Positions 15,701 through 27,300 of a stretch of DNA of 64,000 nucleotides are shown here, piece after piece. Within the stretch, counting starts at the first letter, position 1; each line of letters starts with the position of its first letter. Origin of the DNA: Agelas oroides (lineage: Eukaryota > Porifera > Demospongiae > Agelasida > Agelasidae); the NCBI GenBank assembly GCA_949130485.1, contig OX422195.1, positions 250,881-314,880 of the forward strand, written 5' to 3'. Below the pieces are notes generated by a model. It had not been told where the DNA came from and searched no databases. It saw only the letters and a program-made list of their open reading frames with translations. The translations under genes were made by a program, and so were the position numbers.

Positions 15701-18231
15701 CCTCTTCCAGCCCCATCCCAGCGGCCCCATCCCAGCGGCCCCATCCCAGCGGCCCCATCCCAGCTGTCCCATCCCAGCGGTCCCATCCCAGTGGTCCCAT
15801 CCCAGCGGCCCCACTCCAGCGGTCCTATCCCAGTGGTCCCATCCCAGCGGCCCCATCCCAGCGGCCCCACCCCAGTGGTCCCATCCCAGCCACCCACCTC
15901 AGGGGCCTGGTGTGCTATGCACTGCAGTATCCACTCCACAGCTGGTACAAAGAGGTGGAGATAGGCCGGGAGGTCCAACCGCTGGACTGCAAGGGTGTTC
16001 TGAACATTGTCTGAGTTCAGCTGGGAGGGAGAAAGAGGGAAAGAGGACCAGACAGAGAAGCAGTGAACATGCAGTGATGACACACACACACACACACACA
16101 CACCTGTGACAATGTGGTGAGGTAGTCGGTAAAGTTTGGCATGAGGTGTGTGGTGGTTTCCGGGGCAACAGCCATACCGACTCGACAGAGGTAGGCCCGG
16201 GCATACGCAGCAACCAGTGGGTCCCCAATCCCTCTCACCATTTTGGTAAGTCGGATGAGTGCCTGTGTGTACTCCCGGTCAGTGAGAAAGCTATAGCATT
16301 TCAAGATGGCCGTCTCTACAAGGCTGGGGAAGGTTAGGGAAAAACAAAACAGGTGTGTGTGTGGGTGTGGGAGGGGGGGGGGGGGGGGGAGGGGTTGGAG
16401 AGATGAGATGTGGATACAATCTGGGGATAAGCTCTCGGATGGAGGCAATCTTGAAAAACCAGTTGCGACAGGTCTCCTTGCCAGACTCGGGGACTTGGTC
16501 AGATGTAAAGTCCTCTGTAACCATGACAACCAAAGGAAAAAGCAAACATTAAAATCATTATTTAGAGTTCTTGTTTGCATGAGAAGAAGACGACTGTTTG
16601 GATGGCATGGAAGAGAGTTGGCTACGTGTGAACATGTGACCCCCAAAGCAGCTGCACAAGTCACAATAAGGTGCCTGTTGAGATCTGACTGGGGTCAAAA
16701 CGTAAACAGTGTACCTGGTAACATGACTGGCTTTGTGGTGCCTGGAGGGGCGTAGGTTGACTTCCTGAAAATGCGCTCAAACACCAAATGCCCTAGAGGG
16801 AGGTGGGGGGTGAAGGAGTAAGGGGGTGAGGGAGTGAGGGGTGAGGGAGTGAGGGGATGGGAGAGGTGGGGGTGAAGGAGTGAGAGGATGGCTAACGTAC
16901 CAAAGTTGTCCAGGATATCGGTGATGAGCACAAACTTGCTTGGATAGAACTGGATCACAGACGTGTCCGCTAGTAGTTTTGAACACTGCAGGGGTTGGAG
17001 CAGGCATTCAGTGGATAGTGGTGAGCAATGGTTACATACACACAACACAAGCTGGGTAAGACCTGTATTGCAATTTTGAGGGCTCTGACTCGCTGGTCAC
17101 TTCCCCAGGCTGACATGAGTGCACGATTGAGATCATCAATCTTCTTGACGTAGTCTCGCTGGCTGAGGTTCAATGTCTCCTTCACGGAGCCTTCTTCCAG
17201 GTCGTCCAGCTGCTCCAGCCGGTGACGCACCTTGTCCCCAACAGCTGCCTGTGCCTTTGTCTCCACTGAAGAGAGAGAGGGAGGTGGAAAGGGGGAGGGG
17301 CATGAAGAGGGGAGGGAAGGAGAGGAAGGGCATTACTGCAAGGAAAGAGCTTGGGTGTTTGGACTGCTCCAACTTACACTTTTCTCTCTCTTCTTCCGAT
17401 AAGAAGCTCTACATGTGTAAATAAAATTTAGTATAACAAACACACACACACACATATACACACAACTTACGGTAGTGATCGGAATTTTTTCTGATGTGGT
17501 ATATGAACTAAGAATGGTGGTACGCTTTGCACTCCAGGGTTCAAAGGTCACATCTTGAATTCCTTTAGCCTCCTAAAGGACAGGCAGACAATCAGTGACT
17601 ATTGCCGTCTAGTGAAACTCAGCGATCTCTAGCAGTACCTTTTCTCTTGGTAATCTTCCAAACCCGCTTTGGCTGGCCTCAGCAGCTGCAGCGGAGAGGG
17701 GGTCCAGGAGGGCATCGGAGAGAGGATCGGTGGAGGGCGGGAGGGACAGAGGGTCGCTGATGGGAGGGGCAGAGAGAGGATCCCCAGAGAGGGGATCAGG
17801 AGCTGGGGAGGTTAGCGACTCTTTTGCTGATTTCTTTCCTGGCTTGACCTGCTTCACGGTAGCTGGCTCAAGTGCCTGTGGTCACGTGATAAAATAAAAG
17901 ATCACGTGATATAGAATGGAAGCCTTACAGTTAGACTAATACAGTATAGTGTGCAGCAATGCAGAAAGCCATACAAGGCTTAGCTCCCCTCTCCCTCTGC
18001 TACTGAATGACAGCTGTACAGTCAGCAATCAACTAACCGTCACGAGGGCGGACAGCGGGTGGTGATCGCAGTCCTCGATGGGCGGGGTCAACCGCTTCCG
18101 CTCCAACTCGTAATCGCGGGAGCGAGGTCTCCTGCAAAACGGACAAACAAAAATCACCTCGCTCACCTCTCCTGCACGGAGGAAGCATGCTGCAGCAGCA
18201 AAACTCACCACCTGAAATCCACAGTGGCCAT
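9737..18231 (-). CDS. VPS35L: VPS35L (Retriever/Commander subunit) homologue, complete
   Basis: Thirty-one exons (minus order): 18231-18209, 18131-18038, 17875-17639, 17572-17471, 17408-17378, 17265-17063, 16985-16901, 16792-16715, 16514-16418, 16323-16104, 16020-15898, 15592-15546, 15471-15360, 15241-15161, 15096-15061, 14684-14631, 14538-14395, 13475-13390, 13273-13193, 13070-13007, 12940-12842, 12711-12519, 12319-12263, 12121-12039, 11737-11670, 11547-11478, 11411-11384, 11013-10892, 10535-10492, 10415-10310, 9799-9737. Total 2931 nt, 976 residues (human 963), with no phase break. Landmarks: FEPWSAKR near residue 120, [120 protein letters not shown] and [14 protein letters not shown]35L forms Retriever with VPS26C and VPS29 and recycles cargo from endosomes through SNX17. 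The short last exon (20 residues) fits by splice sites and phase but is only weakly similar to the family, so the exact C-terminus is uncertain. Confidence 0.95.
10057..10281. repeat. C-rich/G-rich tandem repeat in last VPS35L intron
   Basis: Units of cccccctccccccctt run about 225 bp. On the VPS35L sense strand this is dense G5-G6 tracts separated by AA or A, a strong potential for G-quadruplexes in the pre-mRNA. The repeat follows the donor at 10309. Confidence 0.95.
10576..10890. repeat. 67-bp duplication followed by 'gttgctaagggatact' repeats
   Basis: A roughly 67-bp segment ending in cgataaacaata is duplicated at 10572-10700. It is followed by short degenerate repeats of gttgctaagggatact up to the donor side of the VPS35L exon ending at 10892. 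Confidence 0.8.
13490..14405. repeat. 51-bp minisatellite carrying copies of a VPS35L splice donor, split by an insertion
   Basis: About seven units of 51 bp occupy 13490-13875 and the last copies are at 14341-14405. The unit contains gaccatggagaagagtgca, which on the minus strand is the 3' end of the real VPS35L exon 14538-14395 (coding ALFSM) plus its donor GTCAGT. Each unit therefore repeats the exon end and donor. The interval 13875-14345 is a foldback insertion. Confidence 0.85.
13875..14345. mobile_element. Foldback/MITE-like insertion with inverted ends
   Basis: Begins ctagcctcgtccccaggccccacccaaaa and ends with the inverse, gggtggggtctggggacgaggcta; inner segments are also inverted repeats (gtcacttgcaaa / tttgcaagtaac, tcgtatgtgctgagtcag / ctgacacagcacatacg). 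It interrupts the 51-bp minisatellite. No transposase ORF, so it is non-autonomous. Confidence 0.75.
14686..14840. repeat. Purine tract (pyrimidine on sense strand) at VPS35L acceptor
   Basis: GGGAGA-type repeat directly upstream (in the sense direction) of the acceptor of the VPS35L exon starting at 14684. It forms a polypyrimidine tract over 150 nt long. Confidence 0.9.
15700..15897. repeat. 14-bp minisatellite at VPS35L donor
   Basis: About 13 units of cccatcccagcggc with substitutions. On the sense strand it starts immediately at the donor GTGGGT of the VPS35L exon ending at 15898. Confidence 0.85.
17883..17908. promoter_or_regulatory. Pair of CACGTG E-boxes in VPS35L intron 2
   Basis: Two palindromic CACGTG cores exactly 20 bp apart (17883-17888 and 17903-17908), in contexts gtCACGTGat and atCACGTGat, close to the CLEAR element bound by MITF/TFE factors at lysosomal and endosomal genes. 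Suggestive only. Confidence 0.35.
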
Positions 18232-18383
18232 TTTTCCACAGACACATGACAAAAGGTTAAAGGTCAAATGTCGAGTGGGCTGGGCACTCTCATGTAAACA
18301 ATGTTCGCTTGAGTCATAGATAATACATACCGTAGTATAGTATCTATGCTTGAGTTGATCGCTGATCTGGCCGGTCCGATGCG
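18232..18383. promoter_or_regulatory. Short divergent promoter, VPS35L and SH2-membrane gene
   Basis: Only 152 bp separate the two start codons. It contains a perfect direct repeat AGGTTA-A-AGGTCA (18254-18266), a DR1 nuclear-receptor half-site pair. No TATA box seen. Confidence 0.5.
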
Positions 18384-20527
18384 ATGGCGGAGGAGGAAGA
18401 GAGGAATGAGCAGCTCAGGAAGCAGGGGTAAGCCTTACACCCCATAGCACACGTGCCCACGTGACTAGACTAGTGTATAAAGTAGTATTGTGAGAAAAGG
18501 ATACTCTATTGGTCTCATGGTACACGGTACGTAGCTGTCATATGATTGGTTCCTTCACATATGCACACGTGTATGGCAGGTGGTTTCTTGGTGAGGTATC
18601 TAACGATGCTGCAGCCTCCATTCTCAAAGCCAGTGACCAATCAAATGTATTCGTGGTCTACAGTAGTGCCGACACAGGCGGCTACACGCTCTCAGCCAGG
18701 TAGGACGTTAGCACGAGTGTCGTGCCCAGACCTGCACATGTTACTCCTTTACAAGAAATAGACATCACAACTGACCTCTTTCCATTTTTTCTCTTCTCCC
18801 TCTCTTCGCCCTCTCTCTCTTCTTCCTTTCCCTCTCCTCCTCTTGTTTTCCTCTCCATCGCACACATGCAGGTTTCATATAGAGGGCGTGGAGGAAGACC
18901 TCATTGAATACTTGCAAATCAGCAAAACTGAAGACGGCAAGTTCCAACTTTCTGGACAGGTCAGCAAAAAGAAGAGGACATGAGCAGTAGTGGCAGAAAC
19001 GTTCTCATTAACTGCAGGAATATGGTGTTTCCCCCTCTGTATAGTTTTAGCCACAAAAGCCTGTAATGGGGGCGTGGTCTGAAGTGGGCATGGTCTAAAG
19101 TGGTTGGGTGGGTGTGGTGTGGGTGGGAGTGGATGAAGCTATTGGTTCACTCCCTGCAGAGTGTGGTGTGTGATGATGTCATTGAGGTGGTGAACTACTA
19201 TATCGTCTCCTCGGACCCCCCACTCACCCCGGCCCTCGGCAAGAGCTTTGAGACCCAGATCAGCATCCCAGATGAGCCGCCAGACTACGACAATGCAAAT
19301 AGAGTCTTGAAGGTGAAGAGAGACAAGCTAGTATAATAACCAATGAGCTCAGCGTCTTCCCTTCCTCCTCTTTCCAGCCGGATATTGCTCCCTTACCAAA
19401 TATTACAGGTGTGACGGTAGAAATTCCAACAGAAGGTCAGTCTGCCTAATTCCCTTCCCTCCACCCACTTCCTCCTCCCCTACTCCATCCACTGTTGCTC
19501 CTCTTCTTCCAGCCAAAACAGGTAGTTTATCTCCAACCAGCTCGATGCGACATGGCCGCAGGCACAGACACCACTATGCAGATGCTCCTGAGTACATCCA
19601 CAGAAGCCACTGGTATCGCTACCCCGATCATTCCTGTTGCCATCCTAAGAACTGTTTCCATGCCTGTTGCCACCGACCAACCTACTGGAATGGATACAGG
19701 TGAGATCTCGATGTCTACCACATGATTCTGTAGACGCATTTCCCCTGAGGTACAAGGCTAACAGCTCTGTAATGCAAGCATTGCCTGGAGAACTAATTGA
19801 ACCTAATCTAAGCCCTTCTGTTTCCGGAAGCGTTTAAAAAAAATTCTGCATTTGTTTCCAGAAGCAAAATAGAATTATATACCTGTTCCCAGGCTCTGCC
19901 CACAGGTTTTGTCATGTACAGTAGTCTGCAAAAGTTGAGAAGGATCCTGGGAATGAGCCTGGGAATGAGCCTGGGAATGAACCTGGGAATGAACCTGGGA
20001 ATGAGCCTGGGAATGAGCCTGGGAATGAGCCTGGGAATGAACCTGGGAATGAACCTGGGAATGAGCCTGGGAATGAGCCTGGGAATGAGCCTGGGAATGA
20101 GCCTGGGAATGAATCTGGGAATGTTGAGCCTGGGAATGAGCCTGGGAATGAACCTGGGAATGAGCCTGGGAATGAACCTGGGAATGAACCTGGGAATGAA
20201 CCTGGGAATGAACCTGGGAATGAACCTGGGAATGAGCCTGGGAATGAGCCTGGGAATGAACCTGGGAATGAACCTGGGAATGAGCCTGGGAATGTGCCTG
20301 GAAACGAGTTGCAGGAAATGATGGTCAATCGATTGCCTGCTCCTCTGTTTTTCTCCAGAGAGGTGCCCTCCCGGGCGTGGTACAATCCCTCCCGCTCTGG
20401 CCCCCTGAGAGTGATTGGACTGTTATTGTTCTGGATTGTCTGTGGCCTCTGTTTTGGCTGTGTCAAGTTCTGCATATGCTGCTGTCAGTTTTGCTTATAT
20501 ATCTGCTTCTCTGAGGAGAGTTGGTAG
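18384..20527 (+). CDS. Small membrane-anchored protein with a degenerate SH2 domain
   Basis: Seven exons: 18384-18427, 18580-18699, 18872-18959, 19160-19312, 19378-19435, 19513-19699, 20359-20527 (stop 20525-20527), giving 272 residues with all phases consistent. Residues 15-112 read as an SH2 domain: G-W-F-L-G-E-V start, F39-V-V-Y42-S-S in place of F-L-V-R-E-S, G-Y-T-L-S-A-R-F, K-T-E-D-G-K-F-Q-L and D-V-I-E-V-V-N-Y-Y. The invariant arginine of strand B (betaB5) is Y42, and the usual histidine of strand D aligns with Y68. Then come a PPxY motif (124-127) whose tyrosine also starts a YxN motif (127-129), a His/Arg/Cys-rich segment (about 165-215), and a C-terminal hydrophobic helix (about 233-252) in a Cys-rich tail with nine cysteines, plausible for palmitoylation. 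I do not recognise an orthologue. An alternative ATG at 18379 is in another frame. Inferred role: membrane adaptor. Confidence 0.82.
19943..20305. repeat. 12-bp minisatellite, unit gcctgggaatga
   Basis: About 29 units of (g/a)(g/a)cctgggaatga in the last intron of the SH2-membrane gene. The unit equals the arm of the dispersed foldback family (gcctgggaatgagg), and an inverted partner, ttcccaggctctgccc, lies just upstream at about 19886. Confidence 0.95.
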
Positions 20528-20586
20528 ACCGACCCACACAACGGAGTAAGTTTGACCAGGAGAACACTGGGCTGATGAAACTTTAT

Positions 20587-20762
20587 TGATGTACTCCCTC
20601 CTCTCCTCTCTCCCACCTTTATTGGTGTACTCCCTCCTCTCCTCTCTCCCACCTTTATTGGTGTACTCCCTCCTCTCCTCTCTCCCACCTATATTGATGT
20701 ACTCCCTCCTCTCCTCTCTCCCACCTATATTGATGTACTCCCTCCTCTCCTCTCTCCCACCT
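20587..20762. repeat. 36-bp minisatellite in SH2-membrane gene 3' flank
   Basis: Five units of tattg(a/g)tgtactccctcct... (36 bp) begin about 60 bp after the stop codon, so they probably lie in the 3' UTR. Confidence 0.9.
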
Positions 20763-21065
20763 ACACATACACAGCAGGACAAATGGCCAAAGAGAAAACA
20801 CCTTCTCCAATTTCAATTTTATTACACATACCAATTTCATTGTTTGTGTATGAGTGTGAGAAACTATTTTTTTGTGAATGCTCACTACTTGGTTGAGCCC
20901 CGCCCTCTCAATGTAATCCTCTAGCCCCGCCCCCTTTTGTTCACTACTTGGCTGCCTAGCTTGTGCTGAGAACATCTATAGCGATCAACACGTGGCTGAG
21001 CCCCGCCCTCTCAATGCTGGTATAATTAATCTTGCAATCCTCGAGCCCCGCCCCCTTTTGTTCAA

Positions 21066-21307
21066 ATGCTAGAAGCAGGGAGCAGCCTCGCTATGGGTAC
21101 GAACGAAGGATGGCCAGAAGCGTTCGGTTTCTCTGTCTCTGGGGACGGTCCTGTATTGATCAGCGCCGTGGAGGAGGACGGCTCGGCTCAGCAGGCAGGT
21201 CTGCAGACTGGAGACGTCATCGTGGAGCTAGACGGAGTGAACGTGGAGCAATGGACGAGGGAGGAGGTAGGGTGGATAAGCCGGATGTAATATTTATGTT
21301 GCAGTGA

Positions 21308-21376
<69 letters not shown>

Positions 21377-24300
21377 ATGGACAGGGCTAGATGTTCCACG
21401 AAGGTGCCTCCAAGTCTGGTGGTTATGTCGAGGGTGCGCAAGTTTGAACTCCCTCGGGGGCCTGAGGGGGGCTTTGGGATCACTCTCCGAGGGGATTGTC
21501 CTGTGTTCATACGCTCTGTGGACTTCCACAGTCCAGCGAGGGCAGCTGGCATGAAATCTGGAGACCTACTGTTGGAGGTGAATGGAGACAGTGTAAGGTA
21601 CAGCACCCTCATCTTCAAGTCTCCCTCTAGTTAATGAAGAAACCCTCTCAATAACCAAGTCCTTGCTTAGCTTCTCATCCAGGTTTAATATAGTGTGGGT
21701 GATGGTCTTGGAACGAGGCTATCTAGGGTTTTGATTGGCTAATGACCAGTTACAACGAGATAGTGTAACAATACTCAGGAGCATATCCGGGCCCCACCCA
21801 GTATTGCAAACAATTGAAACTGAGTTACTGTGTAAGAGTCCATTTGCTGTCATACCTAAGGTTCTGCTCCAAGCTGGAGGTACTTGAACTGTTGAAGAGG
21901 ACAGGAAGGGTTCTCCAGCTCACAGTGATCGCTGGGGGCCTGTTGTCCACCCCCCTCCCACCCCCACACCCTCCCCGGGGCAAAGTAGAAATGAGGTACC
22001 AGAAGGCAAGGGCTTTTCACAGCAAGGCAAGTCTCAGGTGTAATTGATGTCAGCATGACGATGTCTACATAAAATACTTTCCTCCCTCCTCCCCCATCTC
22101 CCCCATCTCCCCCATCTCCTTCCTCTACCCCTTCTGCCCCTTGTCCCCCCCCCACACACACTCTCTCCCCTCCTCCCTTCCTCCCCTCCTCCCTCCTCCT
22201 CTCCTCCTCTCCCCTCCTCCTCTCCTCCTCTCTCCCCTCCTCTCTTCCCTCCTCCCTTCCTCCTCCTCCCTCCTCCCTTCTCCTCCCTTCCTCCTCCTCT
22301 CTTCCCTCCTCCCTTCCTCCTCCTCCCTCCTCCCTTCTCCTCCCTTCCTCCTCCTCTCTCCTCTCCTCCTCTCCCCTCCTCCCTTCCTCCCCTCCTCCCT
22401 CTCCCCTCCTCCCTTCTCCTCCCTTCCTCCTCCTCTCTCCCCTCCTCCCTTCCTCCTCCTCCTCAGGTCAACTACTACTTGCTAGATGACAACACAAAGA
22501 AGTCTCACCTGCTCACTCTCCTGCGGTTGTACGCAAGAGATCGTGACATCAATATTCTTGGAAGCTCCCTGGACGTGCTTCTGGAGACACCCATTGAAAG
22601 GAGGCTGCTTGCAGACATAAGGTGAGGAGGGAGGAGAAGGGGGGGGGGGGGGGGGGGGGGGAAGGGAGGTAACATCAACCACCGAGTGACAAATATGTTC
22701 CCTCCCCTTCTCTCCCTAGGACGTTCATCCATCCACAACATCATACTCGTTTTGATGCTCTGGTCTCATTCACCACTTCCAACTCAACCCGGAGGAGTGC
22801 ATCACATGACATGCCACGCCCCCTGTCCTCCATGGGTAGGTACAGGTCCAGCTTGCCAAACCTTGCTGCAGTTGGCACAAGAGCTGAGAGGTACATGAAC
22901 CACAGCTATATAGACACAAGCTGTGGGGCTTATGTATCCTCGTTCCCCTCCCAGGTATGTCCATGTGGATCGTGGGCATGGTGGGTTCGGGTTCACCCTT
23001 AGTGGCAATGCCCCTGTTTTTATCCGATCCGTGGATCCCCGGGGGGCAGCTGCAAGAGCAGGACTTCAACCAGGAGACCAGATTATGGAGCTGAATGGAT
23101 TGAATGTCAGGTCTGTCTGTGTCTCTATACACCAGTCTGTGTGTTGCCAGAAAGTATTGAGCTATCTACATTTCACCAACTCCTCTCAGGAATGCGACCC
23201 ACTCCCACGTTGTCCGGCTGCTGAAGGGCAGTGGTACACGCCCCTTCCTCCTCATCTCCTCTTCTCAGGGGAGAGGAGGAAGAAGAAGTAGTGCTACGTC
23301 TCTTGTGTCCTCCAGTTTAGGGGGAGGAGGGAGAAGGGCCAGCACTTCATCCCTCATGTCTCCCAGCAACATCAGAGAAAACTCAACAGCCTTTAAGGAA
23401 AAGGTAACAAGCACCGGGAGCTTATGAACCGCCACGAGCACCGGGAGCTTATGAACCGCCACGAGCACCGGGAGCTTATGAACCGCCACGAGCACCGGGA
23501 GCTTATGAACCGCCACGAGCACCGGGAGCTTATGAACCGCCACGAGCACCGGGAGCTTATGAACCGCCACGAGCACCGGGAGCTTATGAACCGCCACGGT
23601 GAATACAAGCACTAGTCGGTGCCCAGACCCTGTCACACATGGGGGTGTGGACGGCTGTGCACAAGAAAGGGCGTGGCCTTCACATGGTCTCATGCCCAGC
23701 TGTCCACATCCCATGTGGGACAGGGTTAATTAGGTCCGGGCACATGACCACCATTTTTTTAATCTTATCCCTTTTCTTTGTATTTGGCTAATGGATCCCA
23801 TCTTCTGTGGCTAACTGTCCATTTTGTGTTTGTCACCAGATGGAGCAGGTACTGCTGCAGGAAGAGCGGCAGCAGGTCGTCCAGCAGCTGACCCAGTTCT
23901 CCCAAGACAAGTAAGGTCATGTGACCTCACATGATTCGCAAATGGCATTACTCAATTTATACCATAATTGCAGGGACCTCCCCTCACTGGTGCAGGGGCT
24001 GGGGACGGTGCTGGATGACCCTAATAAGATGGTGTTGTTCCATTACATTTGCCAGCTGCTGCCAGAGGAGGCCCAAATAGAGTTTGACCGTGTTGCCGCC
24101 ACAATGCTCACTGGAGGTGTGTGTGTGTGTGTGTGGAGGTGGGAAGGGAGGACAGATGAGTTGAGGCGGACAGACAGACCAACAACAACACACAATAGCT
24201 ACCCACTTAACTACCTTTACCCCTCCTCCTCCCCCCTTCCTCCTCCTCCCCTCTTCCTCCCTTCCTCCTCCTCCCCTACTTCCCTTCCCCCTCTCCTCAA

Positions 24301-27300
24301 CACACACACCCTCAGCTCCTGACGTGATCAAATCGTCTAGTGCATCGGAACCAATGGGTGACCTTCTCTATCGTGTGCAGGGTGGCCGGCTACCCGTGGA
24401 AGGTACCAATGCATGTGTCCTCACATGATCTACAATGATATCACCTGGCCAACACATTACTGGTGATGTCATACTTACTTCACTACTGCAGTGCCATTGT
24501 CGTCTAGACATGTTGCCACCCACCACTTCCAGCCAGTTGGAGGGGGTGGGGCTGGGATGGTGGGCGGGGCAGTGGTGCAGCTGCAAGACACAGCCATAGG
24601 TACTGATGTCATTATGGTAGTATGTAGGACACTTGTGTCATAATGATGTCACCCCAGGTGAAACCTTTACACTGCTGGATACTCCAATTCGCCACGTCGG
24701 TCACCCTGCACAAGAGGAAGGTAAAATGAATGCTCTTTTTCTCTCCATCTCCTCCCTGCCTCCAGGCCTCCCTTCCCCGTTCCTTGCTCATGTTACTGAT
24801 CAATGATATCCCACTCTTTATTAATGCCCTATCCTTCTTGCACGTCAAATAGACTTTGCTACCACCTCTCCCCCTTTCTCCCCCTCCCCCTCTCACAGGA
24901 TCACCAGAAGGGGGAGGGGGAGATGTGCAAGGCCGAGAGACACTCAGTGCAGACGAGAGGAAAGTGCTGAGGGTCAAACGAGAGAGCCTTGAGAAGACGC
25001 CAGTGGGACAGGACCTGACAGAACTGCTTGGTGGGGGGACACCGAGGAGAAAACCGTCCAAAGAACCCCTGAGTATGTTGATGCCTTGTCTCATTTCCAG
25101 ACTCTCAACACACAAAGCTTCTGAAAGGGTTGGGCACGAGACCAGTTAATGGCTGCACTGTTAATCTGTGTGTTTTGTTAATACCCTCTTCTCCACTTCA
25201 GACCAGGGGATGGCTACCCCCAACGCTGCAGCCCCCAATACCTCCTTTGCTTCCACTCCTGGCACCATTCCCCTCCCCCCTAACCCTCCCCCCACTCCCC
25301 AGGGGGGTGTGGGTGGAGTTCCTATCCCCCCTCCTCCCCCTCCCTGTCTCCCCGGCACCACCGGCACACAGTCACGCCTCAAGAGAGTCAACTGGGAGAA
25401 GATTCATGACACCGAGGGAACGATATGGAGAGAGGTGAGGTCTGCGTCCAATTCCATTCCACTGCCGGGGGGGGTGTAGTTGTTGCTGAATAAACAGTGC
25501 ATGTACAAGTTGAGGTGTTTGTAGCCGGGATGGTTCCCATATCTCATGTTTCCATTCCATTGTACAGTTGAGTGGTTTGGAGGAAGCGCTAGAATACTGT
25601 GAACTTGAGAAGCAGTTTGCGAACCAGCTGACAAAAGATGGTTAGCAAGGGTTTGACTGTGCCTAGACTCATTCCCCATTTTATTTGGTATGTCTTCTTC
25701 CTCAATCTCCTCTTTGTACAGCTGGCAAAGCTCGGAAGAGCAAGCACCCCAGTGTTCTGGAGCCAAAAAAATCCTACAATATCGGTGAGTTGTTCTTGTT
25801 GCTTGCAGTACATACTTTTGCCAAGCAATTCATGGCTCCTTTAACCTCCTCTTCCTTCTCCTCCTCTTCTTCCTTCTCCTCCTCCTCCTCTTCCTTCTCC
25901 TCCTCTTCCTTCTCCTCCTCCTCCTCTTCCTTCTCCTCCTCCTCCTTTTCCTCCTCCTCCTCCTCCTCCTCCTCCTCTTCCTTCTCCTCCTCCTCTTCCT
26001 CTTCCTCCTCTTCCTTCTCCTCCTCCTCCTCCTCTTCTTCCTTCTCCTCCTCCTCTTCTTCCTTCTCCTCCTCCTCCTCTTCCTCCTCTTCCTTCTCCTC
26101 CTCCTCCTCTTCCTCCTCCTCCTCTTCCTTCTCCTCCTCCTCCTCTTCCTCCTCTTCCTTCTCCTCCTCCTTCTCCTCCTCCTCCAGCCATCCTCCTGGG
26201 GCACTTGAAGCTGCCATTTGAGAGAATTCGTGAGGCCATCTTGGCATGTGACGACACAGTACTGTCAGAGCAGCACTTTAGACAGTTGGAGACCTTCGCT
26301 CCCAACAAGAAGGAGGTAGGAGGTAGTGTAGAGATGCAGGAGACTCTAGAAACACAGACACTTACACACAAGATGTGTGCCATCTTCCATTGTCCAGTGC
26401 CTGGGTTTTGCTCGCTACTACGACAACCCATCAGTTCTCAGCCTGCCAGACAGGTTTTCGTGTGAGGTAAGCTTGGTTGATGGATTGATCGATTGATTGA
26501 TCGATTGATTGATTGATTGATCGATCGATTGATTGATTGATCGATCGATTGATTGATTGATTGATCGATCGATTGATTGATTCAAGTGGTCTGCTGATCT
26601 CTAGATGAGCACTATTCCCTGCTATCGTGAGCGTCTGAGAGCAATGATTTTTCGTATGCACTTTAGTGAAAAAGTGGATGAGATAAAACCAGTAAGTCTT
26701 GTTACGTGATGTAACAGTGTTGACATAATGAGAGTTGACATACTGGATGATGCTCACAATCTGACAGGACCTGGAGGCCATCAGTCTGGCGTCCGTGCAG
26801 CTGCAAACGAGCAAGTCTTTCAAGAGGGTGCTGGAGATTGTCCTAGCCGTGGGAAACCACATGAACGCTGGCAATATTAGGGTCGGTGGCGCTGTAGGTT
26901 TCAGGATCACCTTCCTAACACAGGCAAGATATTCCAACTGGGATGAAGGAGGGAGGATTGAAATTTCTTCTTCCTTCCCTTCTCTTCCCCCTTCTCCTCT
27001 TCTCCCCTCACAGTTAAAAGCTCTCCGTACGTCAGACAATCGCTCATCCCTTCTGCAATTTCTGGCGGAGACAGTGGAGAGGAAGTTCCCTCAGGCTCTG
27101 GATTTTACCACAGACCTTAGCTACACCAGCAGGGCAGCCAGGGGTGAGTGAGAGAGGGAGGGAGTAAGGAAGGGAGGGAAGAGAGGGAGGGAAACTGTAT
27201 GTATGAATTGTTTGCTCCCACTCTAGTGTCAGGGCGGACCCTGGAGGTGGAGCTCAATGAACTAACCCAGGGGCTCACTGTAAGTGGGTAGGACACCATC

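Noticed and set aside
16290-16545. P-rich open frame beside the VPS35L exon at 16418
   Set aside because: Reads past the donor into a purine tract; phase and family similarity support ending the exon at 16418.
19914-20475. Repetitive open frames on both strands (G-M-N-L and P-G-S-F repeats)
   Set aside because: Translation of the 12-bp minisatellite, in the last intron of the SH2-membrane gene.
25685-26247. Poly-Ser, poly-Glu and poly-Arg open frames
   Set aside because: Translations of a (TCC)n tract that is the pyrimidine tract of a Delphilin acceptor.
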